Positions 26,645-36,356 are shown, numbered from the stretch's first letter. The stretch: DNA of 64,000 nucleotides from Bradyrhizobium sp. CCBAU 51765 (GCF_015291725.1 NZ_CP030038.1:4143001-4207000), one strand, 5' to 3'. Translations and numbers: made by a program. Notes: generated by a model not told the origin, from the letters alone.

Positions 26645-27460
26645 ATGTCGAAGCCGGTGCTGGGCGCCGCATTGTCCATCAAATCGATCCCCGCGCATCG
26701 CGACTGGCTTCTCGAACGGCAGCGCGATCTCGAGATCCAGGATTTTTTCCGCGCCGATCTGCTCGACAGCGATTGGCGGAGCACGGCGGGCGAGATCAAG
26801 CAGATGCTTTCCGGCCATACCGGCCGGCTCGGCATCCACGGCCCGTTCTGGGGATTCAAGATCGACAGCCACGATCCGATGATCCGTCAGGCGGTGACCA
26901 AGCGCCTGCTTCAAGGGCTGGATGCCGCCGAGTTCCTCGGCGCGACGCAGATGGTGATCCACTCGCCGTTCACCACCTGGGATCACAACAATCTCGATCT
27001 CTATCCCGATAACCGCGGCAACATCGTCGAACGCGTCAAGGCGACGCTCGCCGAGGTGATTGCGCGCGCTGAAACCATCGGCTGCGAGATCGTCATCGAG
27101 AACATCGAGGACAAGGATCCGCGCGACCGTGTGCGCCTTGCCAGGGCGCTCGAAAGCAGCAAGGTCCGCGTCTCGCTCGACACCGGGCACGCCAACTACG
27201 CGCACATCTCCACCGGCGCGCCGCCGGTCGACTATTACGTCGAGACCGCCGGCGACATGCTCACGCACGTGCACCTCCAGGACACCGACGGCTTTGCCGA
27301 CCGGCACTGGGCGCCGGGTGAAGGCAATATCCCGTGGGTGGCCGTGTTCCGCGCCCTTGGCCGCCTGACGTCAAATCCGCGGTTGATCCTCGAGCTCCGC
27401 AATCACGACGACGTCCGCGCCGGCGCCGCCCATCTCGCCGCGCTCGGCCTCGCCGAATAA
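26645..27460 (+). CDS. Sugar phosphate isomerase/epimerase family protein (TIM barrel)
   Basis: 271 residues, preceded by AAGGAG. It belongs to the xylose-isomerase-like TIM barrel (AP endonuclease family 2) superfamily. Metal-ligand candidates: Glu in EIVIENIEDKDPRDR, Asp/His in VSLDTGHANYAHI, His in LTHVHLQDTDGFADRHWAPGEGNIPW, and a late Glu in LILELRNHDDV. It heads the run into the oligopeptide-type importer (30 bp gap), so it may process the imported compound. Exact reaction unknown. Confidence 0.82.
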   Translation: MSKPVLGAALSIKSIPAHRDWLLERQRDLEIQDFFRADLLDSDWRSTAGEIKQMLSGHTGRLGIHGPFWGFKIDSHDPMIRQAVTKRLLQGLDAAEFLGATQMVIHSPFTTWDHNNLDLYPDNRGNIVERVKATLAEVIARAETIGCEIVIENIEDKDPRDRVRLARALESSKVRVSLDTGHANYAHISTGAPPVDYYVETAGDMLTHVHLQDTDGFADRHWAPGEGNIPWVAVFRALGRLTSNPRLILELRNHDDVRAGAAHLAALGLAE

Positions 27461-27489
27461 CCGTCATTACAAAGGGCAGGGTCATCATC

Positions 27490-29127
27490 ATGAGCAAGCT
27501 TACCCGTCGCAGCATCCTGAAATCCGGCGGCGTTGCCGCGAGCACGCTGCTGCTCCCGCGCTTTGCGATCGCGCAAGGCGACAACCGTCCGTCGGTCACG
27601 ATCGCCGTGCAGAAGGTCACCAACTCGAACGTGCTCGACGTGCTGCGCGAGCAGTCCAATGTCGGCGAGCGCGTATTCTTCTCCTCGGTCTGGGAAGGCC
27701 TGATCTCCAAGAACTGGCGTGGCAATCTCGAAGCCGTGCCCGGCCTTGCCACCGAATGGCGCCGCATCGACGATCAGACCGTCGAGGTGAAGCTGCGCCA
27801 GGGGGTCAAGTTCCACAATGGCGACGAGCTGACGGCGGACGACGTCGTCTTCACCTTCAGCCGCGAACGCATGTTCGGCGAGACCGAGGCCAAGAACCGA
27901 TCCACCATCAAGGCGTTCGAGAAGGTCCCGACGCCGCGGCCGGGCAAAGAGCTGCCGCCGGATGTGCCGGCCGTCGCCCGCCGCATCTGGCCGGACCTCG
28001 TGCGCGTCGATGCCGTCGACAAGTACACCGTGCGCTTCTACAACGCGACGCCCGACGTCACCATCGAGGGCCGGCTGTCGCGCTACGGCTCCGACATCAT
28101 GAACCGCCGCGCCTGGGATGAGTCCGCGAGCTATCTCGACTGGGCGCGCAAGCCGATCACCACCGGCCCCTACAAGGTCGTCGAGCTCAAGCCCGACGTC
28201 TCGCTCACGCTCGAAGCCCACGACGAATATTGGGGCGGCCGTCCGCCGCTCAAGCGCATCCGGTTCCTCGAAGTGCCTGAAGTCGCGAGCCGCATCAACG
28301 GCCTGTTGTCGGGCGAATACCAGTTCGCCTGCGATATCCCGCCGGACCAGATCGCCGGCATCGAGAAGAACGCCGCATTCGAAGTGCAGGGCGGCACCAT
28401 CCTCAATCACCGCCTGACCGTGTTCGACAAGAATCATGCCGTGCTTGCCAATCCGCTTGTGCGGCGCGCGTTCACCCATGCGATCGACCGCCAGGCCATC
28501 GTCGACAGCCTGTGGGCCGGCCGCACGCGCGTGCCGAAGGGCCTGCAGTGGGAATTCTACGGTGACATGTTCAATGCCGACTGGAGCGTGCCCGCGTATG
28601 ATCCCAAGCTTGCGCAGGATCTGCTCAAGCAGGCCAATTACAAGGGCGATCCGATTCCCTATCGCCTGCTCAACAATTACTACACCAACCAGGTCGCGAC
28701 CGCGCAGATCCTGGTCGAGATGTGGAAGTCGGTCGGGCTCAACGTGCAGATCGAGACCAAGGAGAACTGGTCGCAGATCATGGAGCGTGGACCCGCGCGC
28801 GCCGTCCGCGACTGGTCGAACTCGGCCGCGTTCAACGATCCCGTATCCTCGCTGGTCGCCCAGCATGGGCCGAATGGCCAGCAGCAGCAGATCGGCGAAT
28901 GGACCAATGTCGAGCTGAACAAGCTCTCGGAGTTCCTGGAGACCTCGACCGACCGCGCCGCGCGCAAGAAGGCGTTCCGCCGGATGCTGGAGATCGCCGA
29001 GCGCGAAGACCCCGCCTACACGGTGCTGCACCAGAACGCGACTTTCACCGCCAAGCCGAAATCGATCAAGTGGAAGGCATCTCCCGCCTTCGCGATGGAT
29101 TTCCGCGTCGGCAATTTCGAGGCCTGA
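27490..29127 (+). CDS. ABC transporter substrate-binding protein, oligopeptide/DppA family
   Basis: 545 residues from ATG 27490. A twin-arginine-like signal is seen: SKLTRRSILKSGGVAAST, cleaved near RFAIAQG. The mature part is a family-5 binding protein: FFSSVWEGLISKNW, LATEWRRIDDQTVEVKLRQG followed by KFHNGDELTADDVVFTFSR, and VRRAFTHAIDRQAIVDSLW. It is the ligand receptor for the permeases and ATPases that follow directly. The family binds peptides but also opines, glycosides and other compounds, so the ligand is open. Confidence 0.92.
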   Translation: MSKLTRRSILKSGGVAASTLLLPRFAIAQGDNRPSVTIAVQKVTNSNVLDVLREQSNVGERVFFSSVWEGLISKNWRGNLEAVPGLATEWRRIDDQTVEVKLRQGVKFHNGDELTADDVVFTFSRERMFGETEAKNRSTIKAFEKVPTPRPGKELPPDVPAVARRIWPDLVRVDAVDKYTVRFYNATPDVTIEGRLSRYGSDIMNRRAWDESASYLDWARKPITTGPYKVVELKPDVSLTLEAHDEYWGGRPPLKRIRFLEVPEVASRINGLLSGEYQFACDIPPDQIAGIEKNAAFEVQGGTILNHRLTVFDKNHAVLANPLVRRAFTHAIDRQAIVDSLWAGRTRVPKGLQWEFYGDMFNADWSVPAYDPKLAQDLLKQANYKGDPIPYRLLNNYYTNQVATAQILVEMWKSVGLNVQIETKENWSQIMERGPARAVRDWSNSAAFNDPVSSLVAQHGPNGQQQQIGEWTNVELNKLSEFLETSTDRAARKKAFRRMLEIAEREDPAYTVLHQNATFTAKPKSIKWKASPAFAMDFRVGNFEA

Positions 29128-29128
29128 C

Positions 29129-30112
29129 GTGCCGCAGCTGGTCAGCATTGCAGGCTTGAGCGTCGCCTTCGGCGGCGTGCCGGTCCTGCGCGGCGTCGAT
29201 CTCGCCTTGGAGAAGGGCGAGGCTCTCGGCCTCGTCGGCGAGTCCGGGTCGGGCAAGTCGGTCACATGGCTCGGCGCGCTGGGCCTCCTGCCGCGCCATG
29301 CCCAGGTCTCCGGCTCGGTGCGGCTCGAGGGACGAGAGATCCTCGGCGCGTCGGCTGCCGAACTCGATCGCGTGCGGGGCGGACGCATTGCCATGATCTT
29401 CCAGGATCCGGCGAGCGCGCTCAACCCGGTGCTGACCATCCGCAAGCAACTCTGCGAAGCATTGGCCCTGCATCGTGATCTCCAAGGCAACGGCGTGAAG
29501 GCGGAAGCGCGCCGGCTGCTCGATCTCGTCGGCATTCCCGACGCAGGCCGGCGGCTCGAAGCCTATCCGCACGAATTCTCCGGCGGCCAGATCCAGCGCA
29601 TCATGATCGCGATGGCGCTCGCCGGAAATCCCGATCTCCTGATCGCGGATGAACCGACGACGGCGCTCGATGCCACCATCCAGGCCCAGATCCTGGAGCT
29701 GCTCTCCACCGTCCGCCGCGAGCTCGGCATGGCGATGGTGCTGATCAGCCACGATCTCGGCGTCGTCGCCGAGAATTGCGACCGTGTTGCGGTGATGTAT
29801 GCTGGCCGCATCGTCGAGCAGGCGCCCAGCAACCAGCTGTTCGCCGATCCCGTGCATCCCTATGCGCAAGGCCTCATCGGCGCGCTCCCGCCGCTCGATG
29901 GACCGCGTCGGCGTCTCACCGCCATTCCCGGGACGGTGCCTGATCCGGCGCACATGCCTGATGGCTGCGCCTTCGCGCCGCGCTGCACGCTGGCGGCCGA
30001 ACCGTGCGGCCTTGCCGCTCCCAGCCTGGCGCCGATCGCGGATGACCGCAGCGTCGCCTGCATCCGCGCCGAGGCCTCGCGCCGCGCGCTGCTTGGGGTC
30101 GCGGCCGAATGA
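29129..30112 (+). CDS. ABC transporter ATP-binding protein, DppD type
   Basis: 327 residues from GTG 29129, one base after the previous stop. Seen: Walker A GESGSGKSVTW, Q-loop MIFQDPASALNPVLTI, signature FSGGQIQRIMIAMAL, Walker B LLIADEPTTALDATIQ, H-loop LISHDLGVVAENC. The C-terminal oligopeptide-transporter extension contains Cys-rich DGCAFAPRCTLAAEPCG, the DppD/OppD-type Fe-S-like motif. It overlaps the next gene by 4 bp. Confidence 0.93.
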   Translation: MPQLVSIAGLSVAFGGVPVLRGVDLALEKGEALGLVGESGSGKSVTWLGALGLLPRHAQVSGSVRLEGREILGASAAELDRVRGGRIAMIFQDPASALNPVLTIRKQLCEALALHRDLQGNGVKAEARRLLDLVGIPDAGRRLEAYPHEFSGGQIQRIMIAMALAGNPDLLIADEPTTALDATIQAQILELLSTVRRELGMAMVLISHDLGVVAENCDRVAVMYAGRIVEQAPSNQLFADPVHPYAQGLIGALPPLDGPRRRLTAIPGTVPDPAHMPDGCAFAPRCTLAAEPCGLAAPSLAPIADDRSVACIRAEASRRALLGVAAE

Positions 30113-31095
30113 GTCCGCCGCTCGTCGAGGTGTCTGCGGTCTCGCGCAGCTATGCCATGCGTTCCGGAATGTTCGGCCGCAGCACGGCCGTGCACGCGGT
30201 CGATGGTGTGTCGCTCACGATCGCCAAGGGCGAGACGCTGGGGCTCGTCGGCGAGTCCGGCTCGGGCAAGTCGACCACGGGGCGTATCGTGCTCGGCCTC
30301 GAGCCGCCCGATGGAGGCGAGGTGCGCTTCCAGGGCAAGCCGATGGCTGCTCCCGGGACGGCCGCCTGGCGCGCGCAGCGGGCACGCATGCAGATGATCT
30401 TCCAGGATCCGCTCGGCGCGCTGGACCGGCGCCTGCCGGTGGCGACGCAAATCCGCGAGCCGCTGGACATTCATGGCCTCGGCACGCCCGCCGAGCGCGA
30501 GGATCGCGTCCGCGAGTTGCTGCGCGCCGTCGAGCTGACGCCGGCGCATGGTGCGCGCTATCCGGGCGCACTGTCCGGCGGCCAGCGCCAACGCATCGTG
30601 CTGGCGCGGGCGCTCGCCACCAAGCCTAATTTCTTGGTCTGCGACGAGCCGGTGAGCGCACTCGACGTCTCGATCCAGGCGCAGGTGGTGAACCTGCTCG
30701 CCGATCTGCAGGCCCAACTTTCGCTGACGCTGCTGTTCATCAGCCACGATCTGCGCGTCGTCAGGCAGATCAGCACTGTCGTTGCCGTGATGTATCTCGG
30801 CCGCATCGTCGAGATCGGCAGCGCCGACGACCTGTTCGCGCGGCCCGAGCATCCCTACACCCAGGCGCTGGTCTCCGCATCGCCGGCACCGGGCCGCCGC
30901 AGCGCCGGCCGCATCGTCCTGTCGGGCGATCCGCCGAACCCGGCGGCACGGCCGAGCGGCTGCGCCTTCCACCCGCGCTGCCCGCGCGCCATCGCGCGCT
31001 GTGCGAGCGAGGTGCCGGCACTCGCGGCCGTCGGCGGCAACAGGCAGGTCGCCTGTCATCTCGTCGCGGGCGCCGCGACACGGGACGCAGCCTGA
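30109..31095 (+). CDS. ABC transporter ATP-binding protein, DppF type
   Basis: 328 residues. Seen: Walker A GESGSGKSTTG, signature LSGGQRQRIVLARAL, Walker B FLVCDEPVSALDVSIQ, H-loop LFISHDLRVVRQI, and the C-terminal SGCAFHPRCPRAIARCAS. It is the second ATPase of the heterodimeric motor, with GRIVEIGSADDLF before the extension. The start overlaps dppD-type by ATGA and the stop overlaps the permease start (31095). Confidence 0.93.
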   Translation: MSPPLVEVSAVSRSYAMRSGMFGRSTAVHAVDGVSLTIAKGETLGLVGESGSGKSTTGRIVLGLEPPDGGEVRFQGKPMAAPGTAAWRAQRARMQMIFQDPLGALDRRLPVATQIREPLDIHGLGTPAEREDRVRELLRAVELTPAHGARYPGALSGGQRQRIVLARALATKPNFLVCDEPVSALDVSIQAQVVNLLADLQAQLSLTLLFISHDLRVVRQISTVVAVMYLGRIVEIGSADDLFARPEHPYTQALVSASPAPGRRSAGRIVLSGDPPNPAARPSGCAFHPRCPRAIARCASEVPALAAVGGNRQVACHLVAGAATRDAA

Positions 31096-32024
31096 TGGGA
31101 CGCTATTTCGCCATTCGGATCGGGCGCGCGGCGCTGACGATCGTGCTCGTCGTCACCTTCGCCTTCGTCGTGCTTCGCCTCTCCGGCGATCCCGCGCTGA
31201 TGATTCTGGGGCCGGAGGCGCCGCCCGAGGTGCTGGCCGCCTTCCGCAAGGCCTGGGGCCTCGATGATCCCATCTGGTTCCAGTATCTCGATTACTTCGG
31301 CGCCATCGCCAAGGGCGAGCTCGGCCGCTCCATGCGCGATGGCCGGCCGGCGATCGAGCTGGTGCTGGAGCGGATTCCAGCAACGCTGGCGCTGACCTTG
31401 CCCGCCTTCTTCTTCAAGGTCGCACTCGGCGTTCCCGCCGGCATCTACGCCGCGCTGCATCGCGGCTCCGCGATCGACCGCGCCGTGATGATGACGGCGG
31501 TCGCCGGCTTCACGGTGCCGAGCTTCGTGCTGGCGCTGCTGCTGGTGCTGGTCTTTGCCGTGCAGCTCGGCTGGCTGCCGTCGGGCGGGCAGGACAGCTG
31601 GCGCCACGCCATCCTGCCGATCGCAACCCTTAGCCTTGGCGGCGCTGCGGTGCTGGCGCGCTTCACCCGCAGCGCGATGCTGGAGGTGCTGGGCCAGCCC
31701 TATATCCGGACCGCCTCGGCCAAGGGCGTGCCGTGGCGCAGGGTGGTGACGTCGCATGCGCTGCCGAATGCGGCGATCCCGACCGTCACCATTCTCGGCT
31801 TCATGGTGGGCACGCTGATCGCGGGCGCGGTCGTGGTCGAGAGCGTGTTCGCCTGGCCGGGGGTAGGGCGCCTGCTCGTGGTCGCCGTCGCCAATCGCGA
31901 TCTCGCGGTCGTGCAGTGCATCCTGTTGTTGGTCGCGATGACCATGGTGACGTCCAACCTGATCGTCGACTTCGTCTACGGCTTCCTCGACCCGCGGCTG
32001 CGCACCAAGGGAGCGCACGCATGA
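31095..32024 (+). CDS. ABC transporter permease, DppB type
   Basis: 309 residues. Six membrane segments are predicted, the first in ALTIVLVVTFAFVVLRLSG. The coupling loop is seen as YIRTASAKGVPWRRVVTSHALPNAAIPTVT. The usual GDPALMILGPEAPPE and GELGRSMRDGRP signatures of the DppB N-terminal domain are present. It shares ATGA with the next permease. Confidence 0.93.
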   Translation: MGRYFAIRIGRAALTIVLVVTFAFVVLRLSGDPALMILGPEAPPEVLAAFRKAWGLDDPIWFQYLDYFGAIAKGELGRSMRDGRPAIELVLERIPATLALTLPAFFFKVALGVPAGIYAALHRGSAIDRAVMMTAVAGFTVPSFVLALLLVLVFAVQLGWLPSGGQDSWRHAILPIATLSLGGAAVLARFTRSAMLEVLGQPYIRTASAKGVPWRRVVTSHALPNAAIPTVTILGFMVGTLIAGAVVVESVFAWPGVGRLLVVAVANRDLAVVQCILLLVAMTMVTSNLIVDFVYGFLDPRLRTKGAHA

Positions 32025-32881
32025 CCGACGCCACGTTGAAGGATACCGCCTTGCGGCGCCGCATCAGCCTGCCCGCCATCCCGGTCTCGGTCGCGCTCGC
32101 GGTCGGCTGGATCGTCGCGATGCTGGTGATCGCGGCATTCGCGGAAAAGATCGCGCCTTACGGCTTCACCCAGCTCGATCTGCGCAACCGGCTGGCGGCG
32201 CCCGGCAATGCCGCGCACTGGCTGGGCACCGATGAGCTCGGCCGGGACGTGCTGTCGCGGCTTCTGGTTTCCATCCGTATCTCGCTGCTGATCGCCTTCG
32301 GCGCCACCGCGATCTCGGCGATCGTCGGCACAACGCTGGGCTTCCTCGCCGCGCATTTCCGTGGCGCCGTGGAGCAGCTCGTGCTGATGCTGACCGACTT
32401 CCAGGCCAGCATGCCGTTCCTGATCATGGCGCTGGCCGTGCTCGCCTTCTTCGGCAATTCGCTGCCGCTCCTGATCGGCCTGATGGGCATGTTCGGCTGG
32501 GAGCGCTATGCTCGCATCGCGCGGGGCCTGGCCATCTCCGCCAATGCGCAAGGCTATGCGGCGGCGGTGCGCCAGCTGGGGGCGACGCCGTCGCGGATTT
32601 ATCTCCGCCACATCCTGCCCAACATCGCCTCGACCCTGATCGTCTCGACCACGCTGGTCTTCCCCGAGGTGATCCTGATGGAATCCGGGCTGTCCTTCCT
32701 CGGCCTGGGCGTGCAGCCGCCAATGACCAGCCTCGGCAACATGGTCGGCTACGGCCGGGAATATCTGACCAGGGCGCCCTGGATCATGCTGGCGCCGGCC
32801 GCCACGATCGTCGTCACCACGCTGGCGGTCTCCGTGATCGGCGACTGGCTGCGCGACCGGCTCGATCCGACGCTGCAGTAA
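32021..32881 (+). CDS. ABC transporter permease, DppC type
   Basis: 286 residues from ATG 32021. Seen: HWLGTDELGRDVLSRLL, the DppC signature after TM1, and the coupling loop QGYAAAVRQLGATPSRIYLRHILPN. The C-terminal GDWLRDRLDPTLQ is typical. It completes the importer SBP, D, F, B, C. The gene order with both ATPases before the permeases is uncommon, but all five parts are intact. Confidence 0.93.
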   Translation: MTDATLKDTALRRRISLPAIPVSVALAVGWIVAMLVIAAFAEKIAPYGFTQLDLRNRLAAPGNAAHWLGTDELGRDVLSRLLVSIRISLLIAFGATAISAIVGTTLGFLAAHFRGAVEQLVLMLTDFQASMPFLIMALAVLAFFGNSLPLLIGLMGMFGWERYARIARGLAISANAQGYAAAVRQLGATPSRIYLRHILPNIASTLIVSTTLVFPEVILMESGLSFLGLGVQPPMTSLGNMVGYGREYLTRAPWIMLAPAATIVVTTLAVSVIGDWLRDRLDPTLQ

Positions 32882-33045
32882 ATGCTCCGTCATGGCCGCC
32901 TGTGCCCACGCGCCGGGAGCAGGGGAGCCCTGTCATGTCCAAGTTCCCGTTGCACCCGCCCATCCCGTGCGCTATCCGGCCGGAAAGGCCTGAGGCGGCT
33001 CCACATTTTCCCGCCCGGTCCCCAAACCCGAGGACGGAAACCGCC

Positions 33046-34896
33046 ATGCCAGCCTATCGCTCCCGCACCACCACCCACGGCCGCAACATGGCGGGCGCCC
33101 GCGGCCTCTGGCGCGCCACGGGCATGAAGGACGCCGATTTCGGCAAGCCGATCATCGCGGTCGTCAACTCCTTCACCCAGTTCGTGCCCGGCCACGTGCA
33201 CCTGAAGGACCTCGGCCAGCTCGTGGCCCGCGAGATCGAGCAGGCCGGCGGCGTTGCCAAGGAATTCAACACCATCGCGGTCGACGACGGCATCGCCATG
33301 GGGCACGACGGCATGCTCTACAGCCTGCCATCGCGCGAGCTGATCGCCGACAGCGTCGAGTACATGGCCAACGCGCACTGCGCCGACGGCCTCGTCTGCA
33401 TCTCCAATTGCGACAAGATCACGCCCGGCATGCTGATGGCTGCGCTGCGCCTCAACATCCCCGCCGTGTTCGTCTCGGGCGGCCCGATGGAGGCCGGCAA
33501 GGTCAAGCTGCAGGGCAAGACCAAGGCCGTCGACCTCATCGATGCCATGGTCGCCGCGGCCGATTCCAAGGTCAGCGACGACGACGTCAAGGTGATCGAG
33601 CGCTCGGCGTGCCCGACCTGCGGCTCGTGCTCCGGCATGTTCACCGCCAACTCCATGAACTGCCTGACCGAGGCGCTGGGCCTCGCGCTGCCCGGCAACG
33701 GCTCGGTGGTCGCCACCCATGCCGACCGCAAGCGCCTGTTCGTCGAGGCCGGCCACACCATCGTCGATCTCGTCCGCCGTTACTACGAGCAGGACGACGC
33801 CAGCGTGCTTCCGCGCAACATCGCCAACTTCAAGGCGTTCGAGAACGCGATGACGCTCGACATCGCCATGGGCGGCTCGACCAACACCGTGCTGCATCTC
33901 CTGGCCGCGGCCCATGAAGGGCAGGTGGCGTTTACTATGCAGGACATCGACCGGCTGTCGCGCCGCGTGCCCGTGCTGTGCAAGGTCGCGCCGTCGGTCG
34001 CCGACGTGCATGTCGAGGACGTGCACCGTGCCGGCGGCATCATGGGCATCCTGGGCGAGCTCGATCGCGCCGGGCTGATCGATACCTCGGTCTCGACCGT
34101 GCACGCGCCGACCATGAACGAGGCGCTGGAGCGCTGGGACATCAAGCGCACCAAGAGCGAGGCGGTGCGGACCTTCTATCGCGCCTCGCCCGGCGGCATC
34201 CCGACGCAAGTCGCGTTCAGCCAGGAGCGCCGTTACGACGAGCTCGATGCCGACCGCGAGAAGGGCGTGGTGCGCGACCTCGCGCATGCCTTCAGCAAGG
34301 ACGGCGGTCTTGCCGTGCTCTACGGCAACCTCGCGCAGGACGGCTGCATCGTGAAGACCGCCGGCGTCGACGCCTCGATCCTGAAATTCTCCGGCCCCGC
34401 GCGCGTGTTCGAAAGCCAGGACGCCGCGGTCGAAGGCATCCTGGGCGGCAAGGTCATCGCCGGCGAGGTCGTGGTCATCATCTACGAAGGCCCACGCGGC
34501 GGCCCCGGCATGCAGGAGATGCTGTATCCGACCAGCTACCTGAAATCGATGGGCCTCGGCAAAGCCTGCGCGCTCGTCACCGACGGACGCTTTTCCGGCG
34601 GCTCGTCCGGCCTGTCGATCGGCCATCTATCACCGGAAGCCGCCGAAGGCGGCAACATCGGCCTGGTCCGCACCGGCGACATCATCGCCATCGACATTCC
34701 AAACCGCAGCATCACGCTGGAGGTCTCCGACGAGGAGCTTGCCGGCCGCCGCGCGGCGGAAGAGGCGAAGGGCGATGCCGCCTGGCAGGCGACGGGCCGC
34801 AAGCGCAACGTCTCGACCGCGCTGCAGGCTTACGCTGCGCTCACCACCAGCGCCGCACGCGGCGCGGTGCGCGAGGTCAAGCGCCGCTCGAACTGA
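33046..34896 (+). CDS. ilvD: Dihydroxy-acid dehydratase
   Basis: 616 residues from ATG 33046, the same length as E. coli IlvD. Fe-S dehydratase of valine, leucine and isoleucine synthesis (2,3-dihydroxy-isovalerate to 2-ketoisovalerate). Seen: the family start YRSRTTTHGRNMAGARGLWR, Cys in CISNCDKITPGMLMA, and Cys residues in ACPTCGSCSGMFTANSMNC that bind the [4Fe-4S] cluster. It is strongly E. coli-like, which favours the biosynthetic enzyme over a sugar-acid dehydratase. The gap from the ABC operon is 165 bp. Confidence 0.95.
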   Translation: MPAYRSRTTTHGRNMAGARGLWRATGMKDADFGKPIIAVVNSFTQFVPGHVHLKDLGQLVAREIEQAGGVAKEFNTIAVDDGIAMGHDGMLYSLPSRELIADSVEYMANAHCADGLVCISNCDKITPGMLMAALRLNIPAVFVSGGPMEAGKVKLQGKTKAVDLIDAMVAAADSKVSDDDVKVIERSACPTCGSCSGMFTANSMNCLTEALGLALPGNGSVVATHADRKRLFVEAGHTIVDLVRRYYEQDDASVLPRNIANFKAFENAMTLDIAMGGSTNTVLHLLAAAHEGQVAFTMQDIDRLSRRVPVLCKVAPSVADVHVEDVHRAGGIMGILGELDRAGLIDTSVSTVHAPTMNEALERWDIKRTKSEAVRTFYRASPGGIPTQVAFSQERRYDELDADREKGVVRDLAHAFSKDGGLAVLYGNLAQDGCIVKTAGVDASILKFSGPARVFESQDAAVEGILGGKVIAGEVVVIIYEGPRGGPGMQEMLYPTSYLKSMGLGKACALVTDGRFSGGSSGLSIGHLSPEAAEGGNIGLVRTGDIIAIDIPNRSITLEVSDEELAGRRAAEEAKGDAAWQATGRKRNVSTALQAYAALTTSAARGAVREVKRRSN

Positions 34897-35067
34897 GCGC
34901 ACGCCGCGTTTGCGCGGCACGCAGATGGTCAACGAGTTCTGAACGGCCGGCGAAAGCCGGCTGTTAGCATTAAGGATGCCTCGACGAAGTTCGGCAGCCG
35001 AGGATTTTGCGGCGTATACTGCGGCGACCTTCGCAAATCCATTTCGGGCAACTGGGGCACCGCTACA

Positions 35068-35442
35068 ATGTCTCGTACTTTTGCTGTCGTTTTCTCCACG
35101 GCCGTGGCCGCGATCTCCTTGACGGGCGCAGCCTCTGCCGGCTGCTACAATTGCTACACCCCGCCGCCGTGCACCACCTGCTATCAGCAGCAATACGTGC
35201 CGCCGCAATACCGCACGGTCGACGAGACCGTGATGGTGTCGCCGGGCTCCGTGGTCGCGCACCGCACGCCGGCGCAGTACCGCACCGTGATGGTGCCGCA
35301 GACCGTGATGGTCGCGCCGCCTAGCGTCCAGTACGAGCGCATCCCCCCGCAATACGCCACGCGCCAGCGCGTCGAGATGGTCTCGCCGGGCTATTCCTAC
35401 TACGCCCCGGTCCAGATGGGCTGCGCGTCCTGCGGCTACTGA
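35068..35442 (+). CDS. Small secreted Cys/Tyr-rich repeat protein
   Basis: 124 residues. The signal peptide is SRTFAVVFSTAVAAISLTGAASA. The mature protein opens with GCYNCYTPPPCTTCYQQQY and ends QMGCASCGY, two cysteine clusters. Between them are three roughly 22-residue units starting PPQYRTV, PAQYRTV and PPQYATR, each running into a (V/E)MV(S/A)P segment. It resembles small exported Bradyrhizobium proteins of unknown role; a surface or matrix protein is a guess. A good terminator follows. Confidence 0.75.
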   Translation: MSRTFAVVFSTAVAAISLTGAASAGCYNCYTPPPCTTCYQQQYVPPQYRTVDETVMVSPGSVVAHRTPAQYRTVMVPQTVMVAPPSVQYERIPPQYATRQRVEMVSPGYSYYAPVQMGCASCGY

Positions 35443-35465
35443 GCCGACACGGAAGAGCATCACGC

Positions 35466-35495
35466 GGCGCTCCCTCGAGGGCGCCGTTTTCTTTT
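35466..35495 (+). terminator. Rho-independent terminator
   Basis: GGCGCTC / GGGCGCC stem (7 bp with one G-T pair), 6-nt loop, then GTTTTCTTTT. It lies 24 bp after the stop of the repeat protein gene. It is the best intrinsic terminator of the window. Confidence 0.8.
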
Positions 35496-35593
35496 CCGGT
35501 GCTGCTTCAGAGCGCGAACAGGCAGAACTTCCGTGATCGCCGGCACAATCGGATCGTTGACACGGATACGCCCGATCCGCAGGCCGCGGAAAC

Positions 35594-35633
35594 AGCAACG
35601 CCGCCTGCTTGAAATATGGCAGGCGGCGTTGCT
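35594..35633. repeat. 15-bp perfect inverted repeat
   Basis: AGCAACGCCGCCTGC (35594-35608) pairs perfectly with GCAGGCGGCGTTGCT (35619-35633) across a 10-nt AT-rich loop. It has no T tail on either side. It could be a terminator for the minus strand, part of a small RNA, or a dispersed palindrome. Confidence 0.55.
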
Positions 35634-36002
35634 CCAGCCCCAGGGAGGGAAATGCAAAATCCCCGGTTGAAGGTAGGTCTGCATGACGCGTGCCAAGGTT
35701 CATGTGCCAGCCTGGGACAGCCGTCGAGCCGCCAACCCGCTGCGAATTGCCGGTTGTTCGTGGGAGCTGCCGTATTTGGGGGATCTACGCACTGTTTCCA
35801 TCGGCCGCTGGCGACGGCCGGATGTTGATCTGCCTCAATGCTGAGACGACGTGTTCAAGAACGGGATTGCCTCGCCTCGGCTGCTCGGCAACCGATCCAA
35901 TCGGCTGCGAGGCGCCGCAGTGCCTCCTTGCCGACCTCATCAGTTGCGGCCGCCGTCTGGCGTGGACGGCCTCTGTGACTTCAGCGCCGTGCACAGCCAT
36001 CA
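35634..36002. other. Non-coding or decayed stretch
   Basis: Together with 35496-35593 this is roughly 500 bp without a supported gene. Short frames exist on both strands, but none has a ribosome site, codon bias or recognisable motif. It may be the decayed 5' part of the pseudogene that follows. Confidence 0.35.
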
Positions 36003-36356
36003 ACAAGACGACGAGGTGCCGCTCACGCGGTGCACATTGATCGACATCAAGTTCAAGAGACGTATGTCTACTGGATTGAAAGCGTTGACATCTTGCAGCA
36101 CGTCCTCGATTCGCAATCGACCGCAGATGCGTGTTGGCACGGCGGTCGGAAATCGCATTGAGGAAGGTGCAGCTTCTTCTCGCAGCAATGCGCGCTCTCC
36201 GCACTCCCGGTTTGCGAGTGTGGAAGGCTCTTGATTCTCAGTCGCGCGGAGGACTTTGATGCGTCGGTCGTCCAGCTGGTTTCGCTTGTTGTGCAATTGT
36301 TCCGGCATTCCAAGGAGGCCCCCCGGAGACGGCTGCGTGAGATTTGCCGCGCGTGA
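36003..36356 (+). pseudogene. Decayed reading frame ending in a GTGA overlap
   Basis: One frame reads protein-like before and after a TGA at 36159-36161: upstream HIDRHQVQETYVYWIESVD then ILQHVLDSQSTADACWHGG, downstream LILSRAEDFDASVVQLVSL then VVQLFRHSKEAPRRRL. It stops at 36354-36356, overlapping the GTG (36353) of the next frame as GTGA, the usual signature of coupled genes. The segment between the parts reads better in other frames, so small indels are also likely. No family recognised. Confidence 0.35.
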
